From Ruegeria haliotis (GTDB lineage: Bacteria > Pseudomonadota > Alphaproteobacteria > Rhodobacterales > Rhodobacteraceae), in assembly GCF_013377785.1 (NCBI RefSeq), contig NZ_JABXWT010000001.1, positions 434,001-498,000 of the forward strand: DNA of 64,000 bases, written 5' to 3'. The notes below the pieces were generated by a model that saw only the letters and a list, made by a program, of their open reading frames with translations, did no database searches and was not told the origin of the DNA. The translations under genes were made by a program, and so were the position numbers. Shown here one piece after another: positions 27,757 to 37,208 of the stretch. Position 1 is the stretch's first letter, and every line of letters starts with the position of its first letter.

Positions 27757-28917
27757 GTGACGAACGAACTGAGGTTCCCGGTGATCGGTGTTGTATCTGC
27801 GTGGCGGGCTGTGACTGCGATGTTCATCCTGAACGGCGCTTTGTTCGGCATCTGGGCGTCCAGAATTCCGGCTATTCGCGATCATCTGCATCTCGGCCAT
27901 AGGGAACTGGGCTATGGTTTGCTGTTCATGGCCGCAGGTGCAGTCTGTTCTTTTCCTGTCACCGGCCGTTTGTCCGATAGGTTCGGCGCAGTGGCCCTTA
28001 CGCGGGTTATTGCGGTTTTCTATACGTTTTCCTTGGCTCTACTGGCCTTTGCGGGCAGCTTCGCGGCACTGGCTGCTTCTCTGTTCATATTCGGCGCGTT
28101 CCACGGGTCGATGGATGTGGCGATGAACGCTTGGGCAGCCGAGGTCGAACAAACCTATGAAAAACCACTTATGTCTTCTTTTCATGCGATGTGGAGTTTG
28201 GGGGCAGGGCTCGGCGCTGTTAGTGGCTTTGTGGCGGTTCAATTTGGTCTGACGGTCTTGCCGCATTTTCTTCTGGTGGGCGGTGCTGTGGTCGCCTTTG
28301 CTCTGATTGCGTCTTGGGTGCCCTGGTCGTCGAGACGATCGGTATTGGCGCAAAGCTCAGTTTTTGCATTGCCCTCTGGCGCGTTGGTCCTTGTGGGCTT
28401 CACGGCACTTTGCGGGGCGTTGGGTGAAGGAGCCGTTGCAGATTGGAGCGCGATATTTCTGCGCGACGTTACTGGTGCAGCTGAAAGCGTGGCGGCCTTG
28501 GGCTATGCCGTGTTCTCGGTCGCGATGGTGGTTTGCAGGTTGGCAGCAGGATTGGTCATTACCCGGTTTGGGTCTGTCGCATCGGCTCGCATTGGGGGCT
28601 TCAGTGCGGCCACAGGCGTGTTTTGCGTTGTTTGTTCCGGTTACGCTTCGCTGGCTCTCGTAGGATTCACTCTAATGGGCGTCGGTTACGCAGTGATCAT
28701 GCCGTTGGCTTTCAGTCGCGCTGCAAATGATCCAGATGTGCCACCCGGACAGGCGATCGCCAGTGTTGCCACGCTAGGATATGGGGGTTTGTTGATCGGT
28801 CCGCCATTGATCGGTTTTCTGGCCGAGCTCTTGTCGTTGCGGATGGCCTTTGCGGTTCTGCTACCGCTGGCCTTGTTGATCGTTGTGTGTGCCGGCGCGC
28901 TGAGGCGCGCCGGCTGA
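27757..28917 (+). CDS. MFS transporter
   Basis: The product of 386 residues has about twelve hydrophobic segments and the loop 2-3 signature GRLSDRFGAVALTR typical of the major facilitator superfamily. It resembles the YbjJ-like branch (ILNGALFGIWASRIPAI at the start, HGSMDVAMNAWAAEVEQ). The substrate is unknown. The GTG at 27757 is likely the start; TTG at 27754 is adjacent. Its last codons encode a perfect GC hairpin and its stop lies seven bases from the stop of the convergent permease gene. Confidence 0.85.
   Translation: MTNELRFPVIGVVSAWRAVTAMFILNGALFGIWASRIPAIRDHLHLGHRELGYGLLFMAAGAVCSFPVTGRLSDRFGAVALTRVIAVFYTFSLALLAFAGSFAALAASLFIFGAFHGSMDVAMNAWAAEVEQTYEKPLMSSFHAMWSLGAGLGAVSGFVAVQFGLTVLPHFLLVGGAVVAFALIASWVPWSSRRSVLAQSSVFALPSGALVLVGFTALCGALGEGAVADWSAIFLRDVTGAAESVAALGYAVFSVAMVVCRLAAGLVITRFGSVASARIGGFSAATGVFCVVCSGYASLALVGFTLMGVGYAVIMPLAFSRAANDPDVPPGQAIASVATLGYGGLLIGPPLIGFLAELLSLRMAFAVLLPLALLIVVCAGALRRAG
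28891..28914. terminator. GC hairpin inside the 3' end of the MFS gene
   Basis: GCCGGCGCGC (28891-28900) and GCGCGCCGGC (28905-28914) form a perfect 10-bp stem with the loop TGAG. It lies in the final coding triplets (AGALRRAG) and is followed by TGAGTTTGT. It sits at the meeting point of two convergent units, so a role in stopping transcription from both sides is likely, although there is no long U-tract. Confidence 0.6.
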
Positions 28918-28924
28918 GTTTGTA

Positions 28925-29905
28925 TCAACGCCCGCGAATGCGCGGATCCAGTGCGTCACGTAGGCCATCGCCCAGATAGTTGACGCTTAGAACCGTCAAC
29001 GAAATGGCCAGGCCGGGCCAGAAGACGCGCTCGGGGTATTGTTGCAGATAATCGACGCCATCGAACAGCAACCGCCCCCATGTGGGGAAATCCGGTGGAA
29101 ACCCGAGGCCCAGGAAAGACAATGCGCTTTCCGTAATGATTGCCGTGGCAATGCCCAGAGTGGCCGAGACCATGATCGGCGACAGCACGTTAGGCAGGAT
29201 ATGTCGCGTGATGATCTTGGAGTTGCTGGTGCCGATTGAGCGTGCCGCCAGAACAAACTCACGCTCTTTGATTGCCAAGACGTCGCCGCGCACGATTCTT
29301 GCAGTAGGCATCCACGACGTTATCCCGATGGCGCAGACGATCAGAATGAAGATTCCACGCTCCAATCCGAAGGCAGCCGATAGCGGCTCGCGGAACAGCA
29401 GCATCATCACCAACAGCAAGGGCAGCAGGGGCAGGGCCAGAAACAGGTCGGTCAGGCGCATCAGTGGACCGTCCAGCCGTCTGAAGAACCCGGCCAGTAC
29501 GCCAACAAACGACCCTAGGAACAAAGCCAGCAACATCGCTGTGATGCCCACCGAAACCGAAGTCTGACCACCAGCCATCATTCGGGCCATGATATCGCGC
29601 CCCAGTTGATCGGTGCCAAAGGGGTGCCCCCAGTTTGGCCCCTGATTGCGCGACCGGATATCGATCTGGGTTGGATCGATGGTCCACAAGTACGGCCCGA
29701 GATATACGGCGACGACGATGAAGATGAACAGCACCGCCCCCAGCATGGCACCTTTGTGCGTCTTGAACTGGTCCCAGACATCGCGCCATTGGCTGCGTGG
29801 CGGAGTGGCAAGTTCTTCCAACACGTCAGCTGTAGGCAGCGCTGTCGATGCCGGGGCAAGCCCTTCGTCGGGGACCAGCGTATCGGTGCGATCCTTATTA
29901 GTCAT
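28925..29905 (-). CDS. Peptide-type ABC transporter permease (OppC/DppC family)
   Basis: The 326-residue inner membrane protein has a hydrophilic N-terminus, one helix (GAMLGAVLFIFIVVAVYL), a periplasmic loop with GHPFGTDQLGRDIMARMM, and five more helices. The EAA loop that contacts the ATPase reads EREFVLAARSIGTSNSKI with HILPN following. This is the OppC layout. The ATG at 29903-29905 overlaps the end of the OppB-type gene by eight bases, so the two permeases are translationally coupled. Confidence 0.92.
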   Translation of the reverse strand: MTNKDRTDTLVPDEGLAPASTALPTADVLEELATPPRSQWRDVWDQFKTHKGAMLGAVLFIFIVVAVYLGPYLWTIDPTQIDIRSRNQGPNWGHPFGTDQLGRDIMARMMAGGQTSVSVGITAMLLALFLGSFVGVLAGFFRRLDGPLMRLTDLFLALPLLPLLLVMMLLFREPLSAAFGLERGIFILIVCAIGITSWMPTARIVRGDVLAIKEREFVLAARSIGTSNSKIITRHILPNVLSPIMVSATLGIATAIITESALSFLGLGFPPDFPTWGRLLFDGVDYLQQYPERVFWPGLAISLTVLSVNYLGDGLRDALDPRIRGR

Positions 29906-30905
29906 AGCGGATCCTCGGGTCCAGAATGCCATAAAGAACGTCAGCGATCAGATTGAACACCACGATCAGCACGGCAAAGATGAAGGTCAGGGTTTGCACC
30001 ATCGGAAGGTCATTGGCCTGAATGGCACCGATCAGCAACTGGCCGATGCCATTTACCTTGAACACCTGTTCGGTGATGATCGCGCCGCCAAAGATCGCCG
30101 GAATACCCAGAGCAATCACGGTGACAACGGGAATCATCGAATTGCGCAGGACATGGACCATGACGACCGTGTATTCGCTCAGACCCTTGGCGCGTGCTGT
30201 GCGCACATAGTCCTGATTGAGGTTGTCCAGCATCGATGCGCGCATGAACCGGCTAAGCTGCGCGGTGATCTGCAACGCCAGCACCATGACCGGCATGATC
30301 ATCTGTTTCAGTTGTACGACGAAGCTGTCCCAACTGTTCACCACGAGGGTGGTGTCATAGATCGACGGGAACCAACCCAGTTGCACCGAAAAGATCACGA
30401 TCACCAGAACGCCGGAAAAGAACGGCGGGACCGAAAATCCGACCATGGAAACGAATGTCCCCATCTGGTCGAACCAGGAATACTGGCGATAGGCGGAATA
30501 GATGCCGATGGGAATGGCGATCAGGATGGCAACCACATAGGCAGTGCCGACGACCCACAGGGTTTGCGGGATACGCTGAACCACGATGTCCATGACGGGC
30601 GAGCGGGTCTGCCATGAAATCACGCGCAGGTCACCTTCGGAGAAGGTGGTGCCGAACATCGAATCGACCAGAACCTGCGGTTCGATCCAGAAGAATTGCA
30701 CAATCCATTTCCAGAACCGGATATGCATCGGCTGACCGAGGCCAAGCGCCTCGCGCATCTTCTCTTTGACTTCAGGGGGAACGGTAAGCGGAACCTGTGC
30801 CATCGGGTCGCCTGGGGCAAGCTCGAGCAGCAGGAAAATGACGAGGCTGATGAACAAGAGCGTCGGAACGGCCAGTATCAGTCGTCTTATGGTGAAGTTG
30901 AGCAT
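29898..30905 (-). CDS. Peptide-type ABC transporter permease (OppB/DppB family)
   Basis: The 335 residues match OppB/DppB: N-terminal helix RLILAVPTLLFISLVIFLLL followed by LAPGDPMAQVPL, then five more helices and the EAA loop DYVRTARAKGLSEYTVVM with HVLRNSMIPVVTV. It ends in DVLYGILDPRIRYD. It forms the translocation pore with the partner encoded next. A GC hairpin precedes it in the gap after the binding-protein gene. Confidence 0.93.
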   Translation of the reverse strand: MLNFTIRRLILAVPTLLFISLVIFLLLELAPGDPMAQVPLTVPPEVKEKMREALGLGQPMHIRFWKWIVQFFWIEPQVLVDSMFGTTFSEGDLRVISWQTRSPVMDIVVQRIPQTLWVVGTAYVVAILIAIPIGIYSAYRQYSWFDQMGTFVSMVGFSVPPFFSGVLVIVIFSVQLGWFPSIYDTTLVVNSWDSFVVQLKQMIMPVMVLALQITAQLSRFMRASMLDNLNQDYVRTARAKGLSEYTVVMVHVLRNSMIPVVTVIALGIPAIFGGAIITEQVFKVNGIGQLLIGAIQANDLPMVQTLTFIFAVLIVVFNLIADVLYGILDPRIRYD

Positions 30906-30955
30906 TAAGAGGCGCCTTTATATGCGTCTTCTTGTTGGTGGATATGCGAAAGACC

Positions 30956-30979
30956 GCGCCCCGATAAAGATCAGGGCGC
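30956..30979 (-). promoter_or_regulatory. Stem-loop between the binding-protein and permease genes
   Basis: GCGCCC (30956-30961) and GGGCGC (30974-30979) form a 6-bp stem with a 12-base loop in the 93-base gap. Such loops after the binding-protein gene often act as partial terminators or protect the upstream message, so the binding protein is made in excess. That role is inferred from position. Confidence 0.5.
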
Positions 30980-30998
30980 AGCTTTGCAAGCGTGACGC

Positions 30999-32705
30999 TT
31001 AGGAACCGGTTTTGCGGTACCAGTCAGCAGCATTCCACAGTTCGCTGTCCCACACGTTCAGAACAACGCCACCCAGCGTGTTCGAATGTGCCGACAGGCG
31101 GCCACGGTGGACCAGCGGGATCATGCCGCCATTCTGAACGATGATATCGTTCAGCTTCTTGGCGATCTCGGCACGATCTTCCAGACCAGCGGTTTCGGCC
31201 AACTGACCGTGCAGCTTGTCGAACTCTTCGTTGCAGAAGCGGCTGATGTTCTCACCCTGCCACTGCGAATCTGGACGCGGAGCCTTGTCGCACAGGCCGT
31301 TGCCCAGATAGGACTGCGGGTCGGTGCCATTGAAGGTGTTGGCGTACATTTCAACGTCAGCATAGAACTTCTGGAAGGTATCGGGCGAACCCGGGTCACC
31401 ACCGAAGAAGACCGATGCGTTGATGTTGCGCAGCTCGGACTGGATGCCGATCTGGCTCCACCATTCCTTGATCAGCGCCTGAAAGTCCTGGCGGACCGCG
31501 TTGGTCGAGGTTTGATAGACGATCTTCAGCGGCACGCCATCTTTTTCACGCACGCCATCGCCATCGGTATCGACGATGCCCGCGTCATCCAGCATTTTGT
31601 TGGCGCCTTCGATATCCTGCGTGTCGCAGGTCATCGAGGTCGAGTTGAAAGCAGCCGGGGCCGGAACCCAGTTACACGTGACCTTGCCGGCTTGGCCGTA
31701 GCCAATCTCAACCAACAGCGGCCGGTCGATTGCCATCGACATTGCCTTGTAAACCGCAGGATCCTGAAGGAATGGGTGCGGATGTGCAGCGGTCGCACGC
31801 TCGCCTTCCGGCAGATCAGGCGACGGGTTGGTCTGGTTCAGCATGATGCGTTCGACCAGCGGGCCGAAGCCAGCCACCGGAACGCCTTTGCCGCCTTCCT
31901 GCATCTGCGCGATCACTTCGGGCGCCAGTTGCAGGTTCCACGCATAGTCGAACTCGCCTGTTTCCATGACTGCGCGACCAGCGGCAGTTGCGTCGCCGCC
32001 ACCTTTGAAGGTCACCGATGCAAAGGCCGGTTTGGCCGGATCACGATAATTATCGTTGGCCTTCAGGGTAATCACGTCATTCGGCTTGAACTCGGTGACC
32101 ACAAAGGGGCCGGTACCGATCGGGTTGAAGTTCTCTGTGGTGCATTCGGGTGCCTTGGCGCCCATGCAATTGGCGAACTGCGCGGCTTGAATGATCGGGC
32201 TTTCACCGCCGACAAACGGGCCATAGGGGAATGGTGTCGCCGCGTCGAACGTGACTTTGACGGTCAGGTCATCCACGGCCTCGACCGAAGTAACACCTTC
32301 GAACTTGGTCACCTGTGCACAGCCGCCATCAGGGTCCATGCAGTAATCAGCGGTGAATTTCACATCTGCCGATGTGAAGGGGGTGCCGTCCGACCAGGTG
32401 ATTCCCGGCGTGATCTTCCATGTGATCGAGGTCAGGTCTTCGCTGACGCCGCCATTTTCAACAGTCGGGATTTCGGATGCAAGGAAGGGCACCATGTTGC
32501 CGTCTTGGTCATAGCGGGCCAGAGGCTCGATCACCAGTGAGGCCGCTTCTACATCCTTGGTGCCACCGGACAGGAACGGGTTCATGATCGACGGGGCCTG
32601 CCAATAGATAATGCTGACATTGCCGTCCGACCCGCGCTCGGCAAAGGCCATCGGGGCCATCGCCGTGCTTGCGATCGCACCAAGCAAAAGGGCTTTGATT
32701 TTCAT
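30999..32705 (-). CDS. Peptide-type ABC transporter substrate-binding protein
   Basis: The 568-residue precursor has a signal peptide (MKIKALLLGAIASTAMAPMA, cleavage after AFA near residue 22) and the SBP_bac_5 fold of OppA/DppA proteins: VIEPLARYDQDGNMVPFLAS, ITWKITPGITWSDGTPFTSADV, GTGPFVVTEFKPNDVITLKA, AMSMAIDRPLLVEIGYG. The binding pocket residues do not reveal the ligand. The ATG at 32703-32705 has GGAG six bases upstream; an adjacent ATG three bases earlier is also possible. The downstream permeases and the divergent hydrolase genes suggest peptides or acylated amino acids. Confidence 0.92.
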   Translation of the reverse strand: MKIKALLLGAIASTAMAPMAFAERGSDGNVSIIYWQAPSIMNPFLSGGTKDVEAASLVIEPLARYDQDGNMVPFLASEIPTVENGGVSEDLTSITWKITPGITWSDGTPFTSADVKFTADYCMDPDGGCAQVTKFEGVTSVEAVDDLTVKVTFDAATPFPYGPFVGGESPIIQAAQFANCMGAKAPECTTENFNPIGTGPFVVTEFKPNDVITLKANDNYRDPAKPAFASVTFKGGGDATAAGRAVMETGEFDYAWNLQLAPEVIAQMQEGGKGVPVAGFGPLVERIMLNQTNPSPDLPEGERATAAHPHPFLQDPAVYKAMSMAIDRPLLVEIGYGQAGKVTCNWVPAPAAFNSTSMTCDTQDIEGANKMLDDAGIVDTDGDGVREKDGVPLKIVYQTSTNAVRQDFQALIKEWWSQIGIQSELRNINASVFFGGDPGSPDTFQKFYADVEMYANTFNGTDPQSYLGNGLCDKAPRPDSQWQGENISRFCNEEFDKLHGQLAETAGLEDRAEIAKKLNDIIVQNGGMIPLVHRGRLSAHSNTLGGVVLNVWDSELWNAADWYRKTGS

Positions 32706-32830
32706 CATACACTCCATGTTGGACACTTGCGTGTCTCGATTTTTCCGCAAGGCCTGCGGATTAGGCGTTGCCGTGGTCGGGGGTAAAGTGCTGATTCTGG
32801 ATCGCAAAATCAGGTGACACTTAATAAATG

Positions 32831-32850
32831 CCGTATTCTCCCCAATACGG
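32831..32850. promoter_or_regulatory. Inverted repeat in the divergent ABC transporter control region
   Basis: CCGTATT (32831-32837) and AATACGG (32844-32850) are perfect inverted repeats around CTCCCC. They lie in the 285-base gap between the leftward binding-protein gene and the rightward ATPase gene. A second repeat, GTTGCC and GGCAAC, spans 32892-32915. No regulator gene is adjacent, so the binding protein is unknown. Confidence 0.45.
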
Positions 32851-32990
32851 TTACGCGGGGTATCGAAACAGAACTTTGGAAAAATGCAAGTGTTGCCGTC
32901 GGGAAAAATGGCAACGGGTTTGACTTTTCCTGTGTTGCCGACTTAGCGTCGGGCATTCGAACAAAAAAACCTGCCAAGGGGAGCGTGTGC

Positions 32991-34811
32991 GTGCTGGACC
33001 AACCTATTGCACAGATAAAAAAACTTCGGGTCGAGTTTCAAACCAAGGACGGCCCGGTGGTCGGGGTCGAGGACGTTTCGTTCGAAGTGAATCCGGGCGA
33101 AACCGTTTGTATCGTTGGTGAATCCGGGTCTGGCAAATCGGTGTCGTCGTTGTCATTGATGCGGCTGGTCGAATTCGGCGGCGGCGAAATCGCGGGCGGA
33201 GAGTTGTTGTTCGATCGGCGCGACGGCGCTGAGATGGACCTGTCCAAAGCCGATCAGGATCTGATGAAACAGATTCGCGGCAATGAGATCGGCATGATCT
33301 TTCAGGAGCCGATGACCGCCCTGAACCCGGTTTTCACCGTGGAGCGTCAGTTGACCGAAGGCCTGCGCATCCACAAGAACATGTCGAAATCCGAAGCCGA
33401 GGAACGCGCGCTGGAACTGCTGCATCAGGTGCGCATCCCCGAGCCTGAAAGACGTCTCAAACAATATCCCCATGAATTGTCCGGCGGTATGCGCCAGCGC
33501 GTGGTGATCGCGATGGCCATGGCTTGTGAGCCGCGCCTGCTGATTGCGGATGAGCCGACAACGGCGCTGGACGTGACCATTCAGGCCGAAATTCTGGCGT
33601 TGATGGACCGCCTCAAGCGGGAAACCGGTACGGCGGTGATGTTTATCACCCATGACATGGCGGTTGTGGCGCAGATGGCGGACCGCGTTGTCGTCATGTT
33701 CCGCGGCAACAAGGTTGAAGAAGGGCCTGTCACCGAAATCTTCGAAAACCCGCAGCACGACTATACCAAATCTTTGCTGGCGGCCGTGCCGAAACTGGGT
33801 GAGATGCAGGGCAAATCAGCGCCTGAACCGATGAAACTGTTGGGCGTCGAAGGCCAGAACATTGCGCCTATTCCAGGCACCGACGAGGTCTTGCTGACCG
33901 TCAAAAACCTGACTACACGTTTCCCGGTCAAAGGCGGGCTGCTGCGCCGCACCATTTCGAACGTGCACGCGGTTGAGGATGTGTCGTTCAGGCTGAACAA
34001 GGGGCAGACCCTCAGCCTGGTCGGCGAATCCGGGTGCGGCAAATCTTCGGCGGGCCGGTCCATCCTGCGCCTGATCGAACCCTTGTCGGGTGAGGTCGAT
34101 CTGGACGGCGTTGATATCATGAAGCTGGATCAGAACGGGCTACGTAGGGCGCGGCTCGATATGCAGATGATCTTTCAAGATCCGTTTGCATCGCTCAATC
34201 CACAAATGCAGCTGATCGATCAGGTCGCCGAGCCGATGCGCAACTACGACGTGGCCTCGGGATCGGAACTGCAGGACAGGGTGGCGCAACTGTTTGACAA
34301 GGTGCAGCTGCCCCGCAGTTTCATGCGACGGTTCCCGCACGAAATGTCAGGCGGTCAGCGCCAGCGCATCGCCATTGCCCGTGCCTTGGCGTTGAATCCC
34401 AAGCTGATCATCGCGGATGAGGCCGTTTCGGCCCTAGACGTGTCGGTGCAGGCGCAGGTTCTGAATCTGATGATGGAGCTGCAATCGGAATTGGGTCTGT
34501 CGTACCTGTTCATCAGTCACGATATGGCCGTGGTCGAACGTGTCAGCCACCACGTTGGTGTCATGTATCTGGGCCGGATCGTCGAGCTGGGACCACGTGC
34601 GCGGGTATTCGAGAATCCGCAGCACCCGTACACGCAGGCGTTGATGAAGGCCGTACCCATTGCGGACCCGAACAAGCGCAAGTCGGAAAAGGATCTGAAC
34701 TTCAAACCAATCCCGTCTCCGATCCACCCCATCGGGTATACGCCCGAACCTTCGGAGTACCGCGAAGTTGAGCCGGGGCATTTCATCCTGACCACTGACA
34801 GCGGATATTGA
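32991..34811 (+). CDS. ABC transporter ATP-binding protein with two fused ATPase domains
   Basis: The 606-residue protein contains both peptide-transporter ATPases in one chain, corresponding to DppD and DppF. Domain 1 has Walker A GESGSGKS, signature LSGGMRQRV, Walker [13 protein letters not shown] and the H-loop FITHD. Domain 2 has [35 protein letters not shown] and FISHD. The C-terminal part of each domain carries an oligopeptide-type extension. The GTG at 32991 has AAGGGGAG seven bases upstream; the frame is open 59 codons further but without a good start. It should energise the permeases encoded on the other strand. Confidence 0.9.
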   Translation: MLDQPIAQIKKLRVEFQTKDGPVVGVEDVSFEVNPGETVCIVGESGSGKSVSSLSLMRLVEFGGGEIAGGELLFDRRDGAEMDLSKADQDLMKQIRGNEIGMIFQEPMTALNPVFTVERQLTEGLRIHKNMSKSEAEERALELLHQVRIPEPERRLKQYPHELSGGMRQRVVIAMAMACEPRLLIADEPTTALDVTIQAEILALMDRLKRETGTAVMFITHDMAVVAQMADRVVVMFRGNKVEEGPVTEIFENPQHDYTKSLLAAVPKLGEMQGKSAPEPMKLLGVEGQNIAPIPGTDEVLLTVKNLTTRFPVKGGLLRRTISNVHAVEDVSFRLNKGQTLSLVGESGCGKSSAGRSILRLIEPLSGEVDLDGVDIMKLDQNGLRRARLDMQMIFQDPFASLNPQMQLIDQVAEPMRNYDVASGSELQDRVAQLFDKVQLPRSFMRRFPHEMSGGQRQRIAIARALALNPKLIIADEAVSALDVSVQAQVLNLMMELQSELGLSYLFISHDMAVVERVSHHVGVMYLGRIVELGPRARVFENPQHPYTQALMKAVPIADPNKRKSEKDLNFKPIPSPIHPIGYTPEPSEYREVEPGHFILTTDSGY

Positions 34812-34816
34812 GGCCC

Positions 34817-35983
34817 ATGTCGCAACGTCTGACGCCGCTTGAGATCATGACCAAGCTGATTTCATTCCCGACGGTGAGCCGCGATAGCAATCTGCCTTTG
34901 GTCAGCTGGGTCGAGGGTTACCTGCGCGGCCATGGAATCGAATCCCATCGGTGGCCCGATCCGGACCAGCCGCACAAGGCGGCCCTTTTCGCCCATGTCG
35001 GTCCTGCCGAGGAGGGGGCGGTGGTTCTGTCCGGTCATACCGATGTGGTGCCTGTGGATGGGCAGCCGTGGGATACCGATCCGTTCACCGTTACAGAACG
35101 GGATGGTAAATACTTCGGGCGCGGCACGTGCGACATGAAGGGTTTCGATGCGCTTGCCATCTGGGCATTGGTCGAGGCGCGATATGCTAATGTCAAACGC
35201 CCGCTACAGCTGGCGCTGAGTTTTGACGAAGAGATCGGGTGCACTGGTGCCCCACCGATGATTGTGGCCATGCAAGATGTGTTGCCTAAAGGGTCAGCGG
35301 TGATCGTGGGTGAACCATCGATGATGCAGGCCGTGACCGGCCACAAGGGCGGCTTTGGATATGCCACGCATATTGTCGGGTTCGAGGTCCACAGTTCAAT
35401 CATGCACACAGGCGTAAATGCCATTATGGCGGCCGCCCCGTTGATCGACTGGGCGAACACGCGAAACGTCGAAAACATGGCGGCAGAGCCGAGCGACATC
35501 GCCGCAGTATTTGATCCACCATGGACCACATGCCATGTGGGGATGATACAGGGTGGGACAGCCCACAACATCACGGCCAAGGATTGCCGATTCATGATGG
35601 ATTTCCGTGTCGTACCGGGTGAAGAGGCAGGCCAATGGCGCGATGCCTACCTGCAACAAACCCGTCAGGCCGAGGCGCAGATGCAAGCGGTCCATCCGGA
35701 GGCACGCATCGAGATTTCCGAGACTTTCGCAGTTCCTGCCTTGGTGCCGGAACAGGACGGCGAAGCCGAGACGCTGGTCCGCGCCTTGACAGGCGACAAT
35801 GCCAATCATGTTGTCAGCTACGGCACCGAGGCCGGGCAATTCCAGGAGGCAGGCTATTCCGCCGTGATCTGCGGGCCCGGCGATATCGCGCAGGCGCACC
35901 AGCCGAACGAATTCATTTCAGTTGCGCAATTTGAAGCGGGTCATGTGTTCATGGCGCGCTTGGTTCAAAAGCTGTCCGATTAG
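34817..35983 (+). CDS. argE: ArgE-like acetylornithine deacetylase (M20 family)
   Basis: The 388-residue metallohydrolase has the M20A motifs VVLSGHTDVVPV (metal His), FGRGTCDMKGFDAL (bridging Asp), LSFDEEIGCTGAP (catalytic and ligand Glu) and YGTEAGQFQEAGYSAVICGPG. It removes an acyl group, usually acetyl from N2-acetylornithine. Its place downstream of a peptide transporter ATPase and before three further amidohydrolases suggests use on imported N-acyl amino acids rather than, or besides, arginine synthesis. The ATG at 34817 lies five bases after the ATPase stop. Confidence 0.82.
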   Translation: MSQRLTPLEIMTKLISFPTVSRDSNLPLVSWVEGYLRGHGIESHRWPDPDQPHKAALFAHVGPAEEGAVVLSGHTDVVPVDGQPWDTDPFTVTERDGKYFGRGTCDMKGFDALAIWALVEARYANVKRPLQLALSFDEEIGCTGAPPMIVAMQDVLPKGSAVIVGEPSMMQAVTGHKGGFGYATHIVGFEVHSSIMHTGVNAIMAAAPLIDWANTRNVENMAAEPSDIAAVFDPPWTTCHVGMIQGGTAHNITAKDCRFMMDFRVVPGEEAGQWRDAYLQQTRQAEAQMQAVHPEARIEISETFAVPALVPEQDGEAETLVRALTGDNANHVVSYGTEAGQFQEAGYSAVICGPGDIAQAHQPNEFISVAQFEAGHVFMARLVQKLSD

Positions 35984-36026
35984 CCTGTTTCAGAATTTTG
36001 CCAGCGACTTACAAGGAAGTCTTACT

Positions 36027-37193
36027 ATGCCCGTCAAGAACAGATTTGCTGAAATGCACGGTGAGATCACCAAGTGGCGTCGCCATCTGCACGCGCATCC
36101 GGAACTGATGTATGACGTGCACGAAACCGCTGCTTTTGTCGTCGAACGCCTGAAAGAAATCGGCGCCGATGAAATCACTCCGGGGATCGGCAAAACAGGC
36201 GTCGTCGCTGTCATCAAAGGGCGCGAGGACACTCAGGGTCGCGTGATTGGTTTGCGTGCTGATATGGACGCACTGCCGATCGAAGAAGCGACGGGGCTGG
36301 ACTATGCCTCGACCGTGGCCGGCAAGATGCATGCTTGTGGGCATGACGGGCATACCTCGATGTTGCTGGGGGCCGCGCAGTATCTGGCAGAGACGCGGAA
36401 TTTCGACGGCACTGTCGTGCTGATCTTTCAGCCTGCTGAAGAGGGCGGTGCCGGTGGTCTGGCCATGTGTCAGGACGGCATGATGGATCGCTGGGGCATT
36501 CAGGAAATCTATGGCATGCACAACATGCCCGGAATGCCGGTCGGCGAATTCGCCATAAGGCCCGGTGCCCTGCTGGCCTCATCCGATGAATTCGAGATCG
36601 TCGTGACTGGCAAGGGCGGCCACGCAGCCGCGCCGCACGATGCGGTCGATACAACGCTGGTGGCATCGCATATTGTTGTTGCTTTGCAATCTGTTGTGTC
36701 GCGCACTGTCGATCCGATCAAGCGTGTGGTGCTGACGGTGGGGACTTTTGAAACCGACAGCGTTGCGTCGAACGTGATTGCGCACACTGCGCGTCTTCAA
36801 GGCACCGTCCGAACCCTGGACCCCGAGTACCGCACAATCGCAGAGGAGCGCGTGCGCAGGATCGCCGAGGACACCGCCTCGGCCTTTGGGGCCACGGCGC
36901 AGATGATCTGGACTCCGGGATATCCGGTTACCGTGAATTCCGAGGCTGAAACTGGCTATGCAGCTGAAGCGGCCGCGGCAGTCGCGGGTAAGGTAAACGA
37001 CAGCACCGACCCCATTATGCCGTCAGAAGATTTTGCCTACATGCTTGAAGAACGGCCCGGAGCCTACATCTTTGTTGGGAACGGGGACACAGCCATGTGC
37101 CACCACCCGGAATACAATTTCGACGACGACGCGATTCCCGCCGGCTGCAGCTGGTTTGCCGAGCTTGTGGAACGACGATTGCCCGTCGCATAA
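36027..37193 (+). CDS. M20 amidohydrolase, tandem copy 1 (HipO/aminoacylase type)
   Basis: The 388-residue enzyme belongs to the M20D aminoacylase/hippurate hydrolase group. Metal-site motifs are complete: HACGHDGHTSMLLGAA, FQPAEEGGAGGLAM, MHNMPGMPVGEFAIRPG, GGHAAAPHDAVDT, and the C-terminal PSEDFAYMLEERPGAY and MCHHPEYNFDD. Such enzymes hydrolyse N-acyl amino acids in the cytoplasm. AAGGAAG lies upstream of the ATG. It is the first of three consecutive paralogues; the substrate of each is unknown. Confidence 0.87.
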   Translation: MPVKNRFAEMHGEITKWRRHLHAHPELMYDVHETAAFVVERLKEIGADEITPGIGKTGVVAVIKGREDTQGRVIGLRADMDALPIEEATGLDYASTVAGKMHACGHDGHTSMLLGAAQYLAETRNFDGTVVLIFQPAEEGGAGGLAMCQDGMMDRWGIQEIYGMHNMPGMPVGEFAIRPGALLASSDEFEIVVTGKGGHAAAPHDAVDTTLVASHIVVALQSVVSRTVDPIKRVVLTVGTFETDSVASNVIAHTARLQGTVRTLDPEYRTIAEERVRRIAEDTASAFGATAQMIWTPGYPVTVNSEAETGYAAEAAAAVAGKVNDSTDPIMPSEDFAYMLEERPGAYIFVGNGDTAMCHHPEYNFDDDAIPAGCSWFAELVERRLPVA

Positions 37194-37208
37194 AATAGGG
37201 AGAATGAC

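Noticed and set aside
32814..32990. In-frame 59-codon extension upstream of the fused ATPase
   Set aside because: The extension has no domain or signal features, its start lacks a ribosome binding site, and AAGGGGAG sits correctly before GTG at 32991.
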